A stretch of 9,935 nt of DNA from Bacillota bacterium (GTDB taxonomy: Bacteria; Bacillota_E; Sulfobacillia; Sulfobacillales; Sulfobacillaceae): positions 1 to 9,935 of the forward strand of contig JAKAAL010000099.1 in assembly GCA_021802375.1 (NCBI GenBank), written 5' to 3'. Below the pieces are notes generated by a model, which worked only from the letters and a program-made list of their open reading frames with translations, ran no database searches and was not told the origin of the DNA. Shown here piece after piece: positions 5,751 to 9,935 of this stretch (the first letter of the stretch is position 1; each line of letters begins with the position of its first letter). The position numbers and the translations under genes were made by a program.

Positions 5751-7493
5751 ATGTCGAAACTTCGTCATTCACGTTCGAGCGTCTTGGCTTTGGGCGCCGC
5801 GGCAGGCCTCATACCCTTAATCGCTGCCGGTTGTGGCTCAACCTCTACTCCAACCCCCAGTGCCACCGCGAAGACCGCGTCAACAAAACCTGTTCATGGC
5901 GGGACCATTATTCAGGCTCTCGGGCCGTTGGTGGCCATCAATTGGTATCTTCCATTGCGGCCCGTTGCCTACAACAGTTTATATGACGCGTGGGCTGCCA
6001 GCTTGATGTATAAAGGGCTCTTTCACGTGGCGCCAAACGGAACGGTTGACTTTTCGCGCAGCATTGCCAGTTCGATCACGTGGAACAAATCGGGCACAGT
6101 CTATACGGTCAAGATGAATCCGAAATGGCATTGGTCTAATGGTACGCCTGTCACAGCGCAGGATGTCCAGTTTACGTGGAATTTGATCAAGGCTGCCAGT
6201 GCGCCCACGGCGCCGGCGCCGTGGCCCTATGCAGGTGCGGGTTCCGGCGGTGTGCCGCAGATGATAAAGCAATTTCAGGTCATCAATTCCCACGAGTTTC
6301 AGATTACCTTGACGGGCCCGGTCAATCAGGTGTGGTTCGAATACAATGGCTTGGGCGACTTCATGCCATTGCCGGAGCAGGCGTGGAACAAATACCCGAA
6401 CAACGTGAATCAAGAACTCAGCTATTTGGCCAGCAACGGGAACAACGTCAACTTCTTCAAAGTTGTTGATGGGCCGTTTCGTCTCACGCAGGCCACTCAA
6501 AACGTGTCGTGGACATTCCTGCCCAATTCGAGTTACGACGGACACAAGCCGTACATCAATAAGTTCGTGCTCGCTTATGAGACCTCGGAGACCTCAGAAG
6601 TGAACGGTTTAAAGAGTGGTACGGTGCAGGTCGGTTACTTGCCGCTGTCTGAGTACAACGTGCGCAGCCAATTGACCAACGACAAACTCAACACCTCGTA
6701 TAGCTACAGTATTGACCGCACCATCTTGAACTTTAAGAGTCCCACCGTCGGCAGCATCTTGAAACAGTTGCCGGTTCGCCAAGCGATGCAAATGGGCATC
6801 GACCAACAGGCGATCATCAACGCGCTCTATAATGGCATGGGTGTGCCAGGAACCGGTCCGGTTCCTTTGCATCCCAAGACTTTCCTCGCGCCTCAACTGG
6901 AGAAGCCTCTATATCCCTTCAACATTAAAGCGGGCGTTAAACTGCTGGAGAAGAATGGCTGGCACTTGGTGAACGGCGTTATGACAAATAGTCAGGGCCA
7001 GCAGTTGTCGTTCACAATGCAGTATGACTCGGGCAGCAGCACGACATTGGCCATGGTGCAAATTTTGCAACAAGACTGGGCCAAAGAGGGGATAAAGGTT
7101 TCGCTTAGCCCAGTGCCTTTTGCAACCATGCTGCAATATCATCATCAGCCGACGAAGTGGGAGATTCAAACCGGACTTGGTTGGAGCTATGGCGGCAGCT
7201 ATCCGAGCGGAGGCGGGATGTATGCAACGAACGGCGGATATAACTTCTACGGCTACGCCAACCCGACGATGGACACCCTCATCGCCGCCACCCACACACC
7301 GCAGCCATCCACCACGGCCGCACAGGCGGCGTTGAACCAGTACCAGCTCTTCGCCGCCCGTCAATTGCCGAACCTGTGGATGCCGGTCCCGGAAGGTCTC
7401 GGTGAGGTGCAGTCCAACGTTCATGGTGTGAAGTCGTCGCAAAACACCTTTACCGATGCCATTTCTCCGCAATACTGGTGGATTGGAAAGTAA
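5751..7493 (+). CDS. Peptide/nickel-type ABC transporter substrate-binding lipoprotein
   Basis: Extracellular solute receptor of the SBP_bac_5 (family 5, OppA/DppA-like) group, anchored by lipid to the outer face of the membrane. The 580 residues are typical. Seen: basic N-terminus, hydrophobic segment (about 11-26) and a lipobox ending Ala-Ala-Gly-Cys28; then a Ser/Thr/Pro/Ala-rich linker (29-48). The mature domain begins with His-Gly-Gly-Thr (49-52), as usual for the family. Family signatures include Trp-Ser-Asn-Gly-Thr-Pro-Val-Thr-Ala-Gln-Asp-Val (residues 127-138), followed by a Phe-Thr-Trp segment, and a mid-protein region with Arg-Gln-Ala-Met-Gln-Met-Gly-Ile-Asp. AGGAGG (5738-5743) lies seven bases before the ATG. 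The permease genes follow on the same strand after 33 bases. Ligand cannot be read from sequence: oligopeptide is likeliest, but sugars, nickel or opines are carried by relatives. Confidence 0.9.
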   Translation: MSKLRHSRSSVLALGAAAGLIPLIAAGCGSTSTPTPSATAKTASTKPVHGGTIIQALGPLVAINWYLPLRPVAYNSLYDAWAASLMYKGLFHVAPNGTVDFSRSIASSITWNKSGTVYTVKMNPKWHWSNGTPVTAQDVQFTWNLIKAASAPTAPAPWPYAGAGSGGVPQMIKQFQVINSHEFQITLTGPVNQVWFEYNGLGDFMPLPEQAWNKYPNNVNQELSYLASNGNNVNFFKVVDGPFRLTQATQNVSWTFLPNSSYDGHKPYINKFVLAYETSETSEVNGLKSGTVQVGYLPLSEYNVRSQLTNDKLNTSYSYSIDRTILNFKSPTVGSILKQLPVRQAMQMGIDQQAIINALYNGMGVPGTGPVPLHPKTFLAPQLEKPLYPFNIKAGVKLLEKNGWHLVNGVMTNSQGQQLSFTMQYDSGSSTTLAMVQILQQDWAKEGIKVSLSPVPFATMLQYHHQPTKWEIQTGLGWSYGGSYPSGGGMYATNGGYNFYGYANPTMDTLIAATHTPQPSTTAAQAALNQYQLFAARQLPNLWMPVPEGLGEVQSNVHGVKSSQNTFTDAISPQYWWIGK

Positions 7494-7526
7494 CAACCGG
7501 GCCAGCACAAAACAGGGGGCAGAGAG

Positions 7527-8444
7527 ATGGTACAGTCAGACAGCACCCGGATTGAGCTTGATGCGCAGGGGATTGGTGCAGAACCGAAGTCTCGATTTAG
7601 GCGCATCTTTTGGCATCACCCGTTGGCGTGGATGGGCCTGGTTGGCATAGCCGTATTGCTGGGCTTTGCCTTCATTGGCCCGCTCGTCTACCGGGCGAGC
7701 CCCTATGCGATGCATCTGACCATGATCTTGAAACCGCCGTCCACGCACTTTCCCCTCGGCACGAACAATCTAGGACGCAACATGTTGGCGCGTTTGATGC
7801 TCGGCGGGCAAACATCGTTGGAGGTGGGGGTGGCAGCGGCTCTTTCGTCGATGGTGATTGGCATCGCGTATGGTGTCGTAGCGGGTTTTGTCGGCGGATG
7901 GGTGGACGCTTTGATGATGCGTGTGGTGGATTTGTTGCGTTCCATCCCGGGGCTGTTTTTGCTGATCTTTCTGGATTCCTTTGTCACCCCCACCCCCGGT
8001 CTGCTCATCTTGTTGATCGCGCTCACCTCATGGCATGGCGTCAGCCGGTTAGTGCGGGCGGAGGTTCTTTCCCTGAAGGAACGCCTCTTTGTGGAAGCCG
8101 CCCGAGCGGTGGGGGCCCGCATGGGACACATCGCCATTAAGCATCTCCTTCCCAATATTTACGGTACGGTGATCGTTGCCACCACGTTCATGGTGGCGGA
8201 CGCGGTTTTGGTCATCGCTAGCTTGAGCTTCGTCGGCATGGGACTCCCTCCGCCGGTTCCCAATTGGGGTGCCATGTTGTCGGACGCCATGACGTACGTG
8301 CCCCAGCACGCCTGGTGGCTGGTGTACCCCCCCGGGTTGGCCGTCTTGTGGACAATCCTCTCGATAAGTTTTCTAGGCGATGCGTTTCGCGCTGCTCTCG
8401 ACACGCGCTTGGATTCTGCTTTTCGAGGGGGGCCTAGGACATGA
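7527..8444 (+). CDS. DppC-like ABC transporter permease
   Basis: Inner-membrane permease of the OppC/DppC family (BPD_transp_1). 305 residues. Seen: cytoplasmic N-terminus ending in basic residues, first membrane helix at about 33-55 (OppC N-terminal domain), then the family motif Pro-Leu-Gly-Thr-Asn-Asn-Leu-Gly-Arg-Asn (76-85). Helices follow at about 97-122, 138-168, 212-235 and 265-284. The cytoplasmic EAA loop is Glu-Ala-Ala-Arg-Ala-Val-Gly-Ala (190-197) through Leu-Leu-Pro-Asn (207-210), which contacts the ATPase. The C-terminal Leu-Gly-Asp-Ala-Phe-Arg-Ala-Ala-Leu-Asp is typical. AGGGGG (7514-7519) is a modest ribosome binding site. The stop overlaps the next gene by ATGA. The C-type permease comes before the B-type one here, the reverse of the usual order. 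Confidence 0.9.
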   Translation: MVQSDSTRIELDAQGIGAEPKSRFRRIFWHHPLAWMGLVGIAVLLGFAFIGPLVYRASPYAMHLTMILKPPSTHFPLGTNNLGRNMLARLMLGGQTSLEVGVAAALSSMVIGIAYGVVAGFVGGWVDALMMRVVDLLRSIPGLFLLIFLDSFVTPTPGLLILLIALTSWHGVSRLVRAEVLSLKERLFVEAARAVGARMGHIAIKHLLPNIYGTVIVATTFMVADAVLVIASLSFVGMGLPPPVPNWGAMLSDAMTYVPQHAWWLVYPPGLAVLWTILSISFLGDAFRAALDTRLDSAFRGGPRT

Positions 8445-9391
8445 TTAGGTATTCGCTGGCTCGGATGCTGCAGGCCGTTCCGACCCTTCTGCTGCTGTCC
8501 GTATTGAGCTTTTTCTTGATCCATGTGGTTCCCGGAGGTCCGGCGGTCGTGATGTTGGGCGACAAGGCCACTCCCGCGCTCATCGCTCAAATCAATCAAT
8601 CGTTGGGGTTGAACAAGCCGCTCTGGATTCAGTATGGCATTTGGCTGGGCCACCTGTTGGAGGGCAACTTAGGCTACGCCTATTCGTACCACCAAAGTGT
8701 GGCTAGCCTGATCGCTGTGAATTTGCCACGCACCCTCATTCTAGTGGTCACGGCGATCGCCATTTCTCACGTCATCGCCATTGTTGTCGGAATCTACCAG
8801 GCCGTTCACCGCGATCGCCCGGTGGATTTTATTCTCACCGGCATCCTCTATTTTCTGTATGCGATGCCCACATTTTGGTTAGGGGTCCTATTAATCTCGA
8901 TTTTCGCGACTGACGTCAGGTGGTTTCCCACCGGAGGGCTGTACAATCCGCTTCTCGGCCCCACATTCGGATCGTATGTGAATCACATGGTGCTGCCGGT
9001 CAGCGTGCTGGTCATCGGCTCTGTGGCGGGATGGGCGCGGTATATGCGTTCCACCATGGCCGAAACCCTGGTTCAAGACTACATTCGCACAGCGCGGGCC
9101 AAGGGCTTGAACGAACGGGGCGTCTTGGTGCGCCATGCGCTCAAGAACTCCCTGCTCCCGCTAATCACGCTGGTGGGAATGTCGTTGCCCGGATTGTTCA
9201 GTGGCGCGTTGATTATCGAGATTATATTCAACTATCCCGGAATGGGTCTGCTGTTCTGGAATGCGGCCCAGCAGCGCGATTATCCGATTGTCTTGGCGAT
9301 TGTCATTATGGTTGGAGTCCTCACCATTCTGGGCAACTTATTGGCCGACCTTTTATATGCCGTGGTGGATCCCCGGATCCAATATCGATAA
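8441..9391 (+). CDS. DppB-like ABC transporter permease
   Basis: Second membrane subunit of the importer, OppB/DppB family. 316 residues. Seen: first helix at about 10-30 followed by Val-Val-Pro-Gly-Gly-Pro-Ala (29-35), the family signature after helix one; Leu-Gly-Leu-Asn-Lys-Pro-Leu (55-61); further helices at about 98-120, 132-157, 182-200, 236-262 and 283-308. The EAA-type loop is Tyr-Ile-Arg-Thr-Ala-Arg-Ala-Lys-Gly-Leu (214-223) with His-Ala-Leu-Lys-Asn (232-236). The Ile-Phe-Asn-Tyr-Pro-Gly-Met-Gly-Leu motif (262-270) and Arg-Asp-Tyr-Pro (279-282) are classic. GAGGGGGG (8425-8432) lies inside the end of the preceding gene. No ATPase gene follows directly, so the energy-coupling subunits must lie beyond the window or elsewhere. 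Confidence 0.92.
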   Translation: MIRYSLARMLQAVPTLLLLSVLSFFLIHVVPGGPAVVMLGDKATPALIAQINQSLGLNKPLWIQYGIWLGHLLEGNLGYAYSYHQSVASLIAVNLPRTLILVVTAIAISHVIAIVVGIYQAVHRDRPVDFILTGILYFLYAMPTFWLGVLLISIFATDVRWFPTGGLYNPLLGPTFGSYVNHMVLPVSVLVIGSVAGWARYMRSTMAETLVQDYIRTARAKGLNERGVLVRHALKNSLLPLITLVGMSLPGLFSGALIIEIIFNYPGMGLLFWNAAQQRDYPIVLAIVIMVGVLTILGNLLADLLYAVVDPRIQYR

Positions 9392-9427
9392 GACGAGCGC
9401 GATCGGGGCGATCATGACTAATGCATC

Positions 9428-9434
9428 GGAGGTG
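9428..9434 (+). promoter_or_regulatory. Ribosome binding site fixing a GTG start
   Basis: GGAGGTG sits seven bases (from the GGAGG core) before the GTG at 9440. From there the frame gives a racemase-family N-terminus and stays open to the window edge, which supports GTG as the start. Confidence 0.75.
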
Positions 9435-9439
9435 TCAGC

Positions 9440-9935
9440 GTGAGCAAAACGTTAGGGATCCTGGCCGGCTTAGGGCCGTTGGCAGGGGCCCATTTCTATC
9501 GTCGGCTAATCGAGTTAACTCCGGCTGATGATGATTCGGAACATCTATCGGTGGTATTGATTTCGGAGTCACGCATTCCTAGCCGTCTTGCGCACCTTGA
9601 GGGGCGTGGTCCGTCCCCTCTGGGCGCCCTCACAAGCACGGCGTCGCGACTCGTTGCTGCGGGCGCGGAGGTCATTGTCATTCCTTCTACGACGACGCAC
9701 GCATACTACGACAACATTGCGGCACACGTTTCCGTTCCAGTTCTCAACCCGATGGAGATGGTGGCAGATGACATTGTCCGGCACTCCTATCGGCGAGTTG
9801 CCATTGTTGCTACCTCGCCCACACGCCAGTACGGACTCTATGATACTGCCTTTCGAAAGAGGGGAGTGGAAGCCATCTATCCAGATCCGACATCTCAAAA
9901 AGAAATCATGGCCATCATTCAGGGAGTGAAGTCAA
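9440..9935 (+). CDS. Asp/Glu/hydantoin racemase-family protein, partial
   Basis: The first 165 codons of a protein of the aspartate/glutamate racemase superfamily (YgeA/RacX-like); the gene runs off the right edge. These cytoplasmic enzymes interconvert L- and D-amino acids using two opposed cysteines. Seen: Leu-Ala-Gly-Leu-Gly-Pro-Leu-Ala (8-15), matching the family's Gly-Gly-Met-Gly-Pro-Leu-Ala substrate loop, then Phe-Tyr-Arg-Arg-Leu. The first catalytic loop, normally Pro-Cys-Asn-Thr-Ala-His, reads Pro82-Ser83-Thr-Thr-Thr-His87. The first catalytic Cys is therefore Ser, and the Asn is Thr. The second domain begins with Val-Ala-Ile-Val-Ala-Thr (120-125). The second catalytic position would lie beyond the window. 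It could be a non-racemising family member, an epimerase using other chemistry, or a binding protein. It follows the permease gene by 48 bases on the same strand, suggesting a role linked to the imported ligand. Confidence 0.82.
   Translation, partial: MSKTLGILAGLGPLAGAHFYRRLIELTPADDDSEHLSVVLISESRIPSRLAHLEGRGPSPLGALTSTASRLVAAGAEVIVIPSTTTHAYYDNIAAHVSVPVLNPMEMVADDIVRHSYRRVAIVATSPTRQYGLYDTAFRKRGVEAIYPDPTSQKEIMAIIQGVKS

Noticed and set aside
6909..7508. Minus-strand reading frame of 199 codons opposite the binding-protein gene
   Set aside because: It is antisense to a well-supported lipoprotein gene and has no recognisable domain.
9588..9929. Plus-strand reading frame inside the racemase-family gene
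   Set aside because: Arg/Leu/Ser-rich translation without family features; the frame starting at 9440 carries the recognisable motifs.

Overview
The window looks like chromosomal DNA from a moderately GC-rich Gram-positive bacterium, most plausibly a sulfur-metabolising acidophile of the Sulfobacillus type. This is an inference: the support is strong AGGAGG-type ribosome binding sites, TTG and GTG starts, a sulfide:quinone oxidoreductase (SQR) resembling the archaeal/acidophile type, its DUF1641 partner, and an unusual cytochrome b. No rRNA, tRNA, CRISPR array or intact insertion sequence was seen.

Layout. Positions 1-566 (minus) hold the N-terminal part of a cytochrome b/b6-type protein that runs off the left edge. 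A 201-base divergent promoter region follows. On the plus strand, sqr (768-2045, TTG start) overlaps a DUF1641 gene (2042-2593). A 344-base non-coding stretch (2594-2937) carries two dense inverted-repeat clusters: one may be a structured RNA or mobile-element remnant (2606-2719), the other lies in the leader of the next operon (2833-2891). Next come tldD (2938-4344) and tldE/pmbA (4341-5681), overlapping by ATGA. After a short gap there is a peptide-type ABC importer: lipoprotein binding protein (5751-7493), DppC-like permease (7527-8444) and DppB-like permease (8441-9391). The start of an Asp/Glu racemase-family gene (9440 onward) runs off the right edge.

How the genes may work together. 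The left block is respiratory: SQR would oxidise sulfide and reduce quinone, DUF1641 is its usual small companion, and the divergent cytochrome b could belong to the complex that reoxidises quinol. The right block looks like peptide use: a peptide importer without its ATPases in view, a TldD/TldE metalloprotease that degrades unfolded or modified peptides, and a racemase-family protein. The link between TldDE, importer and racemase is inferred from tight same-strand packing only.

Most notable points: the racemase-family protein has Ser in place of its first catalytic Cys; the cytochrome b has b6-type haem spacing but lacks the usual Pro-Trp after its Gly-Tyr-Leu motif; SQR lacks the third cysteine of its archaeal relatives; and the tldD leader has interleaved, mutually exclusive stems.
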